Shown here: one piece after another, positions 7,295 through 13,682 of the stretch
How positions within the stretch are numbered: position 1 is the first letter of the stretch
How the letters are laid out: each line of letters starts with the position of its first letter
DNA from: DASPKW01 sp038244055
GTDB taxonomy: Bacteria > Planctomycetota > Phycisphaerae > Tepidisphaerales > Tepidisphaeraceae
Length of the DNA stretch: 13,682 nucleotides
Direction: 5' to 3'
NCBI GenBank assembly: GCA_038244055.1
Contig: JBBRTW010000166.1
Coordinates: forward strand, 1 to 13,682
Translations under genes and position numbers: made by a program
The notes under the pieces: model-generated
What the model saw: only the letters and a program-made list of their open reading frames with translations
What the model was told of the DNA's origin: nothing
The model's database searches: none

Positions 7295-9454
7295 ATGCGG
7301 AACGTAATCTCCCGGCCGAGCCTGGCGCGTTCATCTGGATGTTCGATGATCGCCGCGACCCTGTGCGCCATTTTGATAAGCTGCGCGGCCGCCCGCGCCG
7401 CGGATAAATACGAAATCCGCCCCTACGACAAGCCCGGCGATTCCTGGTCCTTCGACCACACCAGCGACATGCGCGTGACCAACCAGATCAGCGCGGATGG
7501 ACAGGTCGTCCAGCGCGCCGAGCAGGTGATGCATCAGGTCCGAACCGGCACGCTGGTGGTGGTCGCCGCGCGGGATGGCATTCCTTCCGAGGTCAAAGTG
7601 ACCTACGCCAGGGAATGCGAATCCGTCGCCGAAATGCAGGGCCAGCCCGCCCAGCGCATGCCCTTCCCCTTCGCCGGCCAGACCGTGACCATCACCAAAA
7701 AGCCCGATGGCAGCATCGGCGTCGCCTCCGATGGCAATGGCCAGCCCGATGTCGCTTCCATGGGCGAACTGCGAAACATGCTCGACCCCGATCGCGGCAT
7801 GTATCCCAAAGGCCCGATCGCCATCGGCGAGAAATGGCAGGCCGGCAAGGATGCCGTCGCCCACGGCTTCAATCTCGGCAAAGACGATGATGGCTCGATG
7901 AAGTGCGAGCTCAAATCGATCAAGGATGTCGGCGGCCGAAAAGCCGCCGAGGTCGCGGTGTCCATGACGGTCGTCAAGTTCGAAGAGGGCGTCAAGATCG
8001 ACACTACCCTGGCCGGGCCGGTGCTGGTCGATCTGGAAACAGGACGAATCATGCAGGCCGATCTCGAGGGGGACACCAGCCTTTCCACCGAGCGGCAAAT
8101 GCAGGGGCCCGATGGGCGCAACGTCGTCGTGAAAGTCGCCGGAGCCGGCAAAGCCACCTCCAAATCCACCGGCAAATCCCTCGCCGCGGGCGCTGGTGGA
8201 GGCGGCGGCGGTGGCGCGATCCGCAATGTCCCCGCGCCGCAGCCTCAGCCAGCGGCCGGTTCGATGGCCGGCTCCTACAGCGGTGGCAAGGTCAAGATGG
8301 AACTGGCCAGCAACGATGGCATCAGCTACACCGGCACGGTTCAACTCGGCGATAAGACTTTCCCCCTGACCGCAAGGGCGACCGCCACCGGCCTGGCCGG
8401 CGAGTTCGAAAGCGGCGGCAATAAATTCCCCTTCGAAGCCACGCTCGCCGGCGATCGCCTGACCTTCAAAACCGGCGGCACATCCCACGAGCTCAAGAAA
8501 GCGGCCGCCAACCCCTTCGAAGGCGGCGGCCCGGTCAATCCCTTCGGCGGCGGCAAGGAAGGCGCTAGAGGCGGCGCGGAGATCAAAGGCGCTGAAGTCA
8601 TCGCCGGCGGACAGGCTATCAAGACCGTCGCCGATGCCGCCGCCACTCCCACCCCGGCCAGCAAGGATCCCCTCGCCTATAAGGTCCATCAACTTCCCGG
8701 CGGAACCGTCGCCACCTTCGACAACTGGAAGATCGCCCAGGTCATGGCCGATGCCAGCATGAGCATCTACGACACCGCACCGACCGGCCGCGAATCCGAT
8801 TTCGTCCTCCGCCTGGTTATCGCCACGCCCAAGGCCCAGGATCTGGCCAATCTCTTCACGCTCGCGCCCAACCTGACCCGCCAATTGCTCGCCCAGGCCA
8901 GCCCGACCTTCAAGCTCGATGGCGAGCCCAAAACCTGCAAAGTCGGCGGCGATGATGCCCTGGCCGAGGCGTATGTGGGAGAGCTCAACGGCAAAAAAGT
9001 CGTCGTGCGCGTCCTCTACGTCCGCCGGGGCGATATCGGCCTGGCCGTCTACGGCATGGGCAGCGAGGCCGGCCTCAAGGAGTTCGGCCGCAGCATCGAG
9101 ATCACCGCCCAGAGTATCACCTTCAAGGAATCGGCAATCGAGCCCGCCCTGGTCGGGACCTGGACCTCTGAAAACGCCTCCAAAGCCGGTGGAATTCGCG
9201 AGTCCGAAAAAATCACCGTGGCCAGCTCGCGCTCGATCACCATCTACCCCAATTCCACCTTCACCGACTCCGCCGGCACGACTGTCTCCGGCGAGCCCAT
9301 CGTCGGCTTGGTGCAGGGCGGCTCCCGCGGCAAAATCGTAAAGCGCGGCAACATGCTCACCTTCCACTACGATGATGGCAACACCTGGACTACCGATTAC
9401 GTCCTCAAGCAGGGCGCGGTGGTTTTGTCGGGGAATATGTACTTGAAGCAATAG
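7295..9454 (+). CDS. Large secreted or lipoprotein beta-rich protein, function unknown
   Basis: A 719-residue exported protein. The ATG at 7295 has GAGGTG 5 nt upstream. The N-terminus has positive residues, a hydrophobic core (about 18-29) and ends either at a lipobox-like LISC (C30) or at an AARA|AD signal peptidase I site, so it could be a lipoprotein or freely periplasmic. I see four regions. One is an N-terminal domain (about 40-285) beginning with GDSWSF and rich in beta strands. A Gly-rich linker (about 297-310, seven Gly in a row) follows. Then a compact domain (about 323-402) starts with GSYSGGKVKMEL and reads like an eight-strand barrel. A region at about 462-609 precedes a C-terminal lipocalin-like module (about 615-719) opening with LVGTWTSE. 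I recognise no catalytic motif. A scaffold, ligand-binding or cell-envelope role is possible. Confidence 0.85.
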   Translation: MRNVISRPSLARSSGCSMIAATLCAILISCAAARAADKYEIRPYDKPGDSWSFDHTSDMRVTNQISADGQVVQRAEQVMHQVRTGTLVVVAARDGIPSEVKVTYARECESVAEMQGQPAQRMPFPFAGQTVTITKKPDGSIGVASDGNGQPDVASMGELRNMLDPDRGMYPKGPIAIGEKWQAGKDAVAHGFNLGKDDDGSMKCELKSIKDVGGRKAAEVAVSMTVVKFEEGVKIDTTLAGPVLVDLETGRIMQADLEGDTSLSTERQMQGPDGRNVVVKVAGAGKATSKSTGKSLAAGAGGGGGGGAIRNVPAPQPQPAAGSMAGSYSGGKVKMELASNDGISYTGTVQLGDKTFPLTARATATGLAGEFESGGNKFPFEATLAGDRLTFKTGGTSHELKKAAANPFEGGGPVNPFGGGKEGARGGAEIKGAEVIAGGQAIKTVADAAATPTPASKDPLAYKVHQLPGGTVATFDNWKIAQVMADASMSIYDTAPTGRESDFVLRLVIATPKAQDLANLFTLAPNLTRQLLAQASPTFKLDGEPKTCKVGGDDALAEAYVGELNGKKVVVRVLYVRRGDIGLAVYGMGSEAGLKEFGRSIEITAQSITFKESAIEPALVGTWTSENASKAGGIRESEKITVASSRSITIYPNSTFTDSAGTTVSGEPIVGLVQGGSRGKIVKRGNMLTFHYDDGNTWTTDYVLKQGAVVLSGNMYLKQ

Positions 9455-9555
9455 ACACATCCGTAACTCGCCAATCGCGCTCCCGCATCTCATCCTCCAT
9501 CTCGCCGCCTCCGCGTATTCCTGTTCCTGATCCGCGCTGCCTTCACGACCCAGGT

Positions 9556-9680
9556 CAATCGCATGTGGCAAGAAGTGGGCAACAATTGCGGATTGCGGAT
9601 TGCGGATTGAAATGTGGTTTTCACTCCGCAATCCGCAATCCACAATCCGAAATCGATGCGATAGGAGTTACATGCGATTG
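9556..9680. repeat. MITE/REP-like inverted element built from ATTGCGG heptamers
   Basis: Three tandem ATTGCGG units (9585-9605) face four inverted CCGCAAT-type units (9626-9653; two exact, two with one change) across a loop of about 20 nt. This is enclosed by an outer 11-bp perfect inverted repeat, CAATCGCATGT (9556-9566) and ACATGCGATTG (9670-9680), which extends by four more pairs if a 1-nt bulge is allowed. It occupies the 293-bp gap between the secreted protein stop and the permease start. It would fold into a long cruciform or RNA hairpin. Heptamer blocks of this sequence are, from memory, frequent in environmental bacterial genomes. It might also act as a transcription terminator. Confidence 0.75.
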
Positions 9681-9747
9681 CCTGCTTCACGGCCTCCTGC
9701 ACTTTCCTTGATCCTCCCCGCTCCCCCCGCGATACTCCCCACCCATC

Positions 9748-11454
9748 GTGCGCTCCCGCAACGCCTACCTCATCTTCGTCCTCACGCTGGCGATCTTCGC
9801 GGTTCTCTTTCTCTATCCGCTGGTGATGGTCCTCAAGGGCGGATTCTTCGATGAGAACGGCCACTTCAATCTCAAGTACATCGCCGGCGTCTTCAAGAAC
9901 CCCATCTACGCGCAGGGCCTGCTCAACTCCGTCGCCATCGCGCTGGGCACGACCACTCTCGTCTGCCTGATCGCCGTTCCCCTGGCCGTGATCGCCAGCC
10001 GATTCGATTTCCCCGGCAAGAAACTTTTCTCCGCGCTGATCCTCGTGCCCATGATCCTCCCGCCCTTCGTCGGCGCGATCGGCTTCCAGCAATTGCTCGG
10101 GCAATACGGTGTGATCAACTCTTTCTTCGGCCTGACCAAAGACTGGCTCGGCGATGGCCGCTATTTCGGCGTGATCATCCTCCAGGCCCTGAACCTCTAC
10201 CCGATCTTGTACCTCAACGTCTCCGCCGCCCTCGCCAACATCGACCCCGCCATGGAACAGGCGGCCGCCAATCTCGGCGCTTCAGCCCTCACGCGCTTCC
10301 GCCGCATCACGCTCCCCCTGATCATGCCCGGCCTCTTCGCCGGCGGCACCATCGTCTTCATCTGGTCCTTCACCGAACTGGGCACGCCCCTGATCATGAA
10401 CTACTACCGCTGCACCCCCGTGCAGATTTTCGATGCCCTCAAGGAGATCAATTCCAACCGCTTCCCCTTCGCCCTGGTCTTCGTCATGCTCGCCGCCAGC
10501 CTGCTCCTCTACTCGATCAGCAAGTTCGCCTTCGGCCGAAATTCCTACGCCATGGCCGCCAAGGCAACCGTCGGCGCAACCACCCGCAAGCTCACCCGCG
10601 GGCGCGGCTGGCTGGCGATGCTCCCCTTCGCTCTAATTACTTTCATCGCCCTGCTGCCCCATATCGGCGTCGTGCTGACCAGCTTCAGCCAGCCCGGCGC
10701 GTGGTATCAGAGCGTCTTGCCGAAACAGTACACGGCCGGCAATTACGTCGAAGCGCTCGGCCATTCCATGACCGTCTCCTCCATCCGCAATTCCCTCCTC
10801 TATTCCAGCCTCGCGGTTTTCTTCAATATCGCCCTCGGCGTGGCCATCGCCTTCGTAGTGGTGCGCTCCACCATCCGCGTGCGCGGCGCGCTCGATACAC
10901 TGGCCATGCTCCCCCTGGCCGTCCCCGGGATCGTCATGGCCTTCGGCTACCTCGCCATCAGTTCCTGGTTCGCGCAAATACCCGCCGTCAAATCCAGCCC
11001 CATGCTCAAATCCCTCCTCGATGTGCAGACCAATCCCACGCTCTTCCTCGTGATCGCCTACGCCGTCCGCCGACTGCCCTACATGGTCCGCAGCGCCGTC
11101 GCCGGCCTGCAGCAGACCTCCGCCACCCTCGAAGAAGCCTCCGCCAATCTCGGCGCCCCCTGGTGGACCACCCTCCGCCGCATCACCCTCCCCCTCATCC
11201 TCGCCAACCTCATCGCCGGCGCCATGCTCGCCTTCGCCTTCTCCATGCTCGAAGTCTCCGACTCCCTCATGCTCGCCCAGCGCCAGGATTACTGGCCGAT
11301 CACCAAGACGATTTACGAGCTTTTCCAACTCATCGGCACCGGCAAATACGTCGCCGCCGCCCTGGGCGTCTGGGCCATGGCCTTCCTCGCCGTGACCATC
11401 ATGGGCGCCAGCCTCCTGCTCGGCAAAAAAATGGGCGCGATCTTCAGAGTGTAG
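9748..11454 (+). CDS. Iron(III)-type ABC transporter permease, two-domain (FbpB/AfuB-like)
   Basis: A 568-residue fused permease with two BPD-type transmembrane domains, about 12 membrane segments in all. Each half carries an EAA loop, where the cytoplasmic ATPase docks: EQAAANLGASALTRF near residues 170-184 and EEASANLGAPWWTTL near 462-476, both followed by RRITLPLI. This fused layout is characteristic of the FbpB/AfuB ferric iron permeases and the related phosphonate and thiamine importers, usually 500-560 residues. The start is GTG at 9748, the first start codon after an in-frame stop at 9709-9711; no clear ribosome site is visible. The cognate binding protein and ATPase are not in the window, so the substrate is inferred only from the family. 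Confidence 0.9.
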   Translation: MRSRNAYLIFVLTLAIFAVLFLYPLVMVLKGGFFDENGHFNLKYIAGVFKNPIYAQGLLNSVAIALGTTTLVCLIAVPLAVIASRFDFPGKKLFSALILVPMILPPFVGAIGFQQLLGQYGVINSFFGLTKDWLGDGRYFGVIILQALNLYPILYLNVSAALANIDPAMEQAAANLGASALTRFRRITLPLIMPGLFAGGTIVFIWSFTELGTPLIMNYYRCTPVQIFDALKEINSNRFPFALVFVMLAASLLLYSISKFAFGRNSYAMAAKATVGATTRKLTRGRGWLAMLPFALITFIALLPHIGVVLTSFSQPGAWYQSVLPKQYTAGNYVEALGHSMTVSSIRNSLLYSSLAVFFNIALGVAIAFVVVRSTIRVRGALDTLAMLPLAVPGIVMAFGYLAISSWFAQIPAVKSSPMLKSLLDVQTNPTLFLVIAYAVRRLPYMVRSAVAGLQQTSATLEEASANLGAPWWTTLRRITLPLILANLIAGAMLAFAFSMLEVSDSLMLAQRQDYWPITKTIYELFQLIGTGKYVAAALGVWAMAFLAVTIMGASLLLGKKMGAIFRV

Positions 11455-11517
11455 ATATCCTCGGGTGATTATATACTACGCTCACCGCGTTTATTTTAGC
11501 CCCACGCCCCGGCCCGC

Positions 11518-11667
11518 TCACTTCGATTTGCGCCGACTGGCTTGGGGCTTCCGCTTCTCTTTGCGCTCAGCTTTGAACAGGTCTGATTTAGGGGTGGCGA
11601 CGACGGCGCGCAGGGCGCGATTGAATTCTGACAGTGGGGCAGGTGCAGGCGAATTTGATCTGATCAT
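11518..11667 (-). CDS. 49-residue basic small protein next to the tRNA-like gene
   Basis: The ORF begins at ATG 11667, only 4 nt after the last base of the tRNA-like gene, and ends at TGA (11518-11520). The product has a helix-prone middle (LSEFNRALRAVVATPKSDLF) and a strongly basic tail (ERKEKRKPQASRRKSK). The FNRALRAVVATPKSDL stretch resembles short planctomycete proteins with an FDxLLRxVLxVPKxEL pattern, whose function is unknown to me. There is no Shine-Dalgarno sequence. The frame continues upstream through the tRNA-like gene to ATG 11790, but that part is plainly the tRNA read as protein. If real, the gene would be cotranscribed with the RNA. Confidence 0.5.
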   Translation of the reverse strand: MIRSNSPAPAPLSEFNRALRAVVATPKSDLFKAERKEKRKPQASRRKSK

Positions 11668-11671
11668 AACA

Positions 11672-11778
11672 TGCTCTGGGCGGGACTCGAACCCGCACGC
11701 CTTGCGGCGGCGGCTTGATCGGCGCCGCTCGCAAGTGCCGCCGACAAGCCGCCACGTCTGCCGTTTCGTCACCAGAGC
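11672..11778 (-). tRNA. Class II (Leu-type) tRNA-like gene with extended anticodon arm
   Basis: The 107-nt region starts GCTCTGG and ends CCAGAGC plus A, a perfect 7-bp acceptor stem. It has TG at 8-9, a D-arm ACG/CGT with an AAACGGCAGA loop (Leu-like), a T-arm GCGGG-TTCGAGT-CCCGC, and a variable arm CGCC-GCAA-GGCG with a GNRA tetraloop. CCA is not encoded. The anticodon stem GCGGC/GCCGC encloses 33 nt instead of 7. These extra bases pair on (TTG with CAA, then TCGGCG with CGCCGA, one bulged T), giving a helix of about 15 bp capped by about 14 nt. No Leu anticodon can be read in any simple excision; removing 26 nt would leave GTC. It may be a tRNA carrying an insertion or intron, a non-decoding tRNA-like RNA, or a decayed tRNA. 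Confidence 0.75.
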
Positions 11779-11788
11779 GACTGTCACC

Positions 11789-11818
11789 ATGTTATCTGCT
11801 GGTTTTGAGAAGAATCAA
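11789..11818 (-). promoter_or_regulatory. Candidate sigma70-type promoter for the tRNA-like gene
   Basis: On the minus strand TTGATT (11813-11818) and TAACAT (11789-11794) are separated by 18 nt, and the -10 ends 10 nt before the first base of the acceptor stem. Each hexamer matches the consensus at 4 of 6 positions. Placement is right for a short leader. Confidence 0.35.
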
Positions 11819-11842
11819 ACCACGGCAAAGAAAAAACTGATT

Positions 11843-11858
11843 TGCCTGCACCCAGGCA
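11843..11858 (-). terminator. Small hairpin after the PIN remnant
   Basis: TGCCTG (11843-11848) and CAGGCA (11853-11858) form a perfect 6-bp stem with a 4-nt loop, immediately beyond the stop of the truncated PIN gene. On the minus strand a T6 run follows, but only after about 7 other bases, so this is at best a weak intrinsic terminator. Confidence 0.3.
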
Positions 11859-11860
11859 GT

Positions 11861-12167
11861 TTATGACGTCGGCTTTTGAAGTGTAAACAAAGTGGTCCCC
11901 GAATAATGCGCTGGCGGTTTGATTGGAAGGAATATGCCTACGCCACAACCAATTTTCCCATCGCAATTCAGAATACTTGGCTTGCTCTTTCTTCGTTTCT
12001 TCAATCCGTCCCGAGTATATAAAACAGTAGCTCCGTGGATGGCGGCCGTCGCTGCAATAATGGCATCGCACGTCTCAATCGAATGCTCCCTGATTAGACG
12101 TGCCGCAAGTGCAGTTTCCCGGCGGTCTGCTGGCCTTCTCAAGAAGTAAGAATTGTCAAAAAAATCG
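11861..12167 (-). pseudogene. PIN-domain (VapC-like) toxin remnant, 5' end removed by the IS
   Basis: The reading frame continues in from the IS end (VDFFDNSYFLRRPADRRETA) to a TAA at 11861-11863. The stretch LIREHSIETCDAIIAATAAIHGATVLYTRD is the C-terminal half of a PIN ribonuclease domain, with the third acidic residue in CDAIIAAT and the fourth in YTRDG. PIN proteins are metal-dependent RNases; in VapBC modules they cleave tRNA or other RNA and are neutralised by a VapB antitoxin. The N-terminal half, with the first two acidic residues, is missing because the IS end lies at about 12168. An intact 3' end and a clear breakpoint indicate insertional disruption. The missing half and any antitoxin may lie beyond the right edge of the window. 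VapC identity is inferred; other PIN subfamilies are possible. Confidence 0.75.
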
Positions 12168-12190
12168 ACTCTATAGCACCGTTACAGGCA
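12168..12190 (+). repeat. IS left inverted repeat
   Basis: Begins GACT then CTATAGCACCGTTACAGGC (12172-12190). It matches the reverse complement of the right end at every base except the fourth from the outside. Confidence 0.9.
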
Positions 12191-12240
12191 ATTTTCGAGG
12201 TTCTGGCGTCCGGCGGCCGATAGGGAATGTGGCTAAAGCA

Positions 12241-12246
12241 AGGAGG
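12241..12246 (+). promoter_or_regulatory. Ribosome binding site of the transposase
   Basis: AGGAGG lies 8 nt upstream of the ATG at 12255, a near-ideal Shine-Dalgarno that fixes the transposase start. Confidence 0.75.
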
Positions 12247-12254
12247 CTGCCGCC

Positions 12255-13677
12255 ATGCCACCCGGAATCTATCTGCCCGATGCCACGGAAGGCGTCATTC
12301 GTGTCGAAGACCTTCCCAAACCTCTGATCATCGAACGCTCGCGCAACTATCCCCGCCAGTGCTGTCCCCAGTGTGACCGCGGTGCCTCGCGCCTGCGGAC
12401 TGCCCAGCGCACGTTGCACGAGTTGGGCGACCCCATCCGCGGCCGGCCACGCGATGTCCATGTGACTTATTCCCAGCACTATTGCAGGCACTGTGACCAT
12501 TACTTCAATGCCGACATGCTGGATTTGGCCGTGCCCAACGGTCACTACACCCACCGGGTCGTCGCCACCGCGGTGCGGTGCGTCGTTGAGGACGGACTGC
12601 CTTACCGCACCGCCTCCTGGCACCTGTGGCGTGACCATCGCGTCTTTGTTCCTTTTGCAACGATTCAGAACTGGGTCGAGGCGGCGGGGGAAAAAAAGCC
12701 GGCGGCAAGTCGAGCGAGAGTATCTCGATGATGCGTTGGCCGGGTTCTCCGGGTACATCGCCATCGATGAACTGTACGATGGCCCTTTCTGCGTGCTGAG
12801 CATCGTCGACAACCGCACCTACCGGCGTCTGGCCTACCGCGTGCTGGACCATTCCCCAAAGGCGGCGGACATCGGCCGCTTCCTCAAGGCCTTTGGCAAA
12901 CAACTGGACGACCGCGGCCTGGCGTTGCGCGGCATCACCACCGATGGTTCACCCCTGTACCCCAAACCGCTGGCGCTGGTCTTCAACGGCGTGCCGCACC
13001 AGATCTGCTGTTTCCATGTCATCAAGGAACTGACGGCTTCGATCCTGCACGCGCTGGCCAAGGTCCGCAAGCAGATGAAGGCCAAACTGCCCCCGTTGCC
13101 GCGGGGCCGGCCCAGGAATGACCGACGCCGCCATGTCCAACGCATCCAGCGGGAACAGCAACGGATCAACGAACTGTTCGACAACCGCTACCTGTTCGTG
13201 ACTCACCACCTCAGCCAAAACGACCGGCGGACGCTGCAACGCATCACGCGCGGGTTGCCGCAACTGCGCGTGTTGCGGGAGATCATGGATGAGGTCTACG
13301 GCCTGTTCGACCGCCGCTGCCGAAGCGATACGGCCCTTTCGAAACTGGCCGGGCTGCGCCGGCGCGTCAAACGCTTCAAAGAGGTAGGCAAGACGCTGGC
13401 CAAACTGTATTCACCGAATCTGGAAAAGGCGTTGACCTTTCTGGACGACAAGCTGCTGCCTTCGACCTCCAACGCAGTGGAACGCGGCAACCGCCGCCAC
13501 CGCAAGATGCAGAAGACAATCTACCGCGTGCGAACCAAATCGAGCTTGGAGCAGCGTATGGCGTTGGACCTGCTGCGAGAGATGCACGCCGCCGGCCGAC
13601 ATCGGGCGAAAACCACCTTGCACCGAGCCCGCACGCCGACTCGGTTCAGCACGGCGGAGCCTGTAACGGTGCTATAG
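12255..13677 (+). CDS. DDE transposase, ISL3-like, split over two frames
   Basis: Frame one (12255-12731) encodes the N-terminal DNA-binding part with a Cys4 finger: C37-x2-C40 and C77-x2-C80. Frame two continues to the TAG at 13675-13677 and encodes the catalytic core. Joined at the G5A7 run near 12690 the product is about 473 residues. The likely catalytic triad is D171 (AIDELYDG), D230 (ITTDGSPLY) and E409 (SNAVERGN), with a long helical insertion between the second D and the E, as in ISL3-type enzymes. The stop codon lies inside the right inverted repeat, so the last residues (VTVL) are encoded by the IS end. The frame change is +1 (or -2): either programmed slippage or a single-base indel that inactivates the enzyme. 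Confidence 0.85.
12686..12697 (+). other. G5A7 frame-change site in the transposase
   Basis: GGGGG (12686-12690) followed by AAAAAAA (12691-12697). The upstream frame ends 34 nt later at TGA (12729-12731), while the catalytic domain is in the frame one base further on. Loss of one A would join them as VEAAGEKSRRQVE. Homopolymers like this support RNA polymerase slippage, but are also common sites of real or sequencing indels. Confidence 0.6.
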
Positions 13678-13681
13678 TGTC
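13659..13681 (-). repeat. IS right inverted repeat
   Basis: GCCTGTAACGGTGCTATAG (13659-13677) plus TGTC, the reverse complement of the left end with one mismatch. It includes the transposase stop codon. Confidence 0.9.
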
Positions 13682-13682
13682 A

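Larger units (their letters stand above)
12168..13681 (+). mobile_element. ISL3-like insertion sequence, about 1.5 kb
   Basis: A complete element bounded by inverted repeats (22 of 23 positions identical; the inner 19 bp CTATAGCACCGTTACAGGC are perfect). It encodes one transposase on the plus strand, preceded by about 60 bp of non-coding left end. The left end cuts a PIN-domain gene. Only one base remains to the right of the element, so a target-site duplication cannot be checked. Family placement rests on the N-terminal Cys4 region and the long second D-to-E spacing of the transposase and is tentative; an unclassified DDE family is the alternative. Confidence 0.85.

Noticed and set aside
7331..9643. 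770-codon open frame on the minus strand opposite the secreted protein gene
   Set aside because: Its product is low-complexity Gly/Asp/Ala/His, typical of antisense of GC-rich coding DNA, and its start is the heptamer repeat read as protein. The plus-strand frame has a ribosome site, a signal peptide and domain structure.
9585..9653. CRISPR-like array from the repeated heptamers
   Set aside because: Units are 7 nt with no spacers and are arranged as inverted blocks, not as a repeat-spacer array.
10633..11328. 231-codon minus-strand frame within the permease
   Set aside because: Glu/Gly/His-rich antisense shadow of a clear permease gene.
11463..11485. Possible terminator after the permease (GGTGA/TCACC)
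   Set aside because: The stem is only 5 bp with a 13-nt loop, too weak to call.
11668..11790. N-terminal extension of the small basic ORF to ATG 11790
   Set aside because: This segment is the tRNA-like gene translated; its T-loop gives the familiar GFESRP string.
11784..12071. 95-codon minus-strand frame overlapping the PIN remnant
   Set aside because: Off-frame relative to the PIN motif, no family features, and it runs into the tRNA leader.
11919..12149. 76-codon plus-strand ORF opposite the PIN remnant
   Set aside because: The minus strand carries a recognisable PIN motif; the plus frame shows nothing.

Overview
GC-rich bacterial chromosome segment, most likely from a planctomycete (Phycisphaerae-like). 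The best hint is the minus-strand membrane protein whose N-terminus carries a Cys4 ribbon of the CxxCxYxLxGL...GRCPECG type, a style I associate with that phylum. Supporting hints are a large secreted beta-rich protein and a heptameric ATTGCGG repeat block. There is no rRNA or other phylogenetic marker here, so this placement is an inference.

Layout. Positions 1-5310 (minus strand) hold four genes in a row for surface polysaccharide: a Wzx-type flippase, an O-antigen ligase/polymerase-like membrane protein, an FkbM-type methyltransferase, and a GT4 glycosyltransferase cut by the window edge. They share a strand, have short gaps and look like one operon. A 0.5-kb gap with hairpins and a TATAAT box lies upstream. 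Positions 5810-7161 (minus) hold a PAT/YncA-type GNAT acetyltransferase and the zinc-ribbon membrane protein. From a divergent start, 7295-9454 (plus) encodes a 719-residue secreted beta-rich protein. It is followed by an inverted heptamer-repeat element (about 9556-9680) and a two-domain FbpB-like ABC permease (9748-11454) with no ATPase or binding protein in view.

Positions 11455-13682 are accessory. On the minus strand there is a class II (Leu-type) tRNA-like gene whose anticodon arm is replaced by a hairpin of about 15 bp, then, 4 nt after it, a 49-residue basic small ORF. Upstream on the same strand is the C-terminal half of a PIN-domain (VapC-like) gene, truncated by an ISL3-like insertion sequence (about 12168-13681). 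The IS has near-perfect 23-bp inverted ends and a transposase split over two frames at a G5A7 run.

How the genes fit together. The flippase, ligase, methyltransferase and glycosyltransferase fit one pathway in which lipid-linked glycans are built, modified, flipped and polymerised or ligated. The remaining genes have no obvious functional tie to it. The most unusual signal is the tRNA-like gene with the abnormal anticodon arm and its adjoining small ORF.
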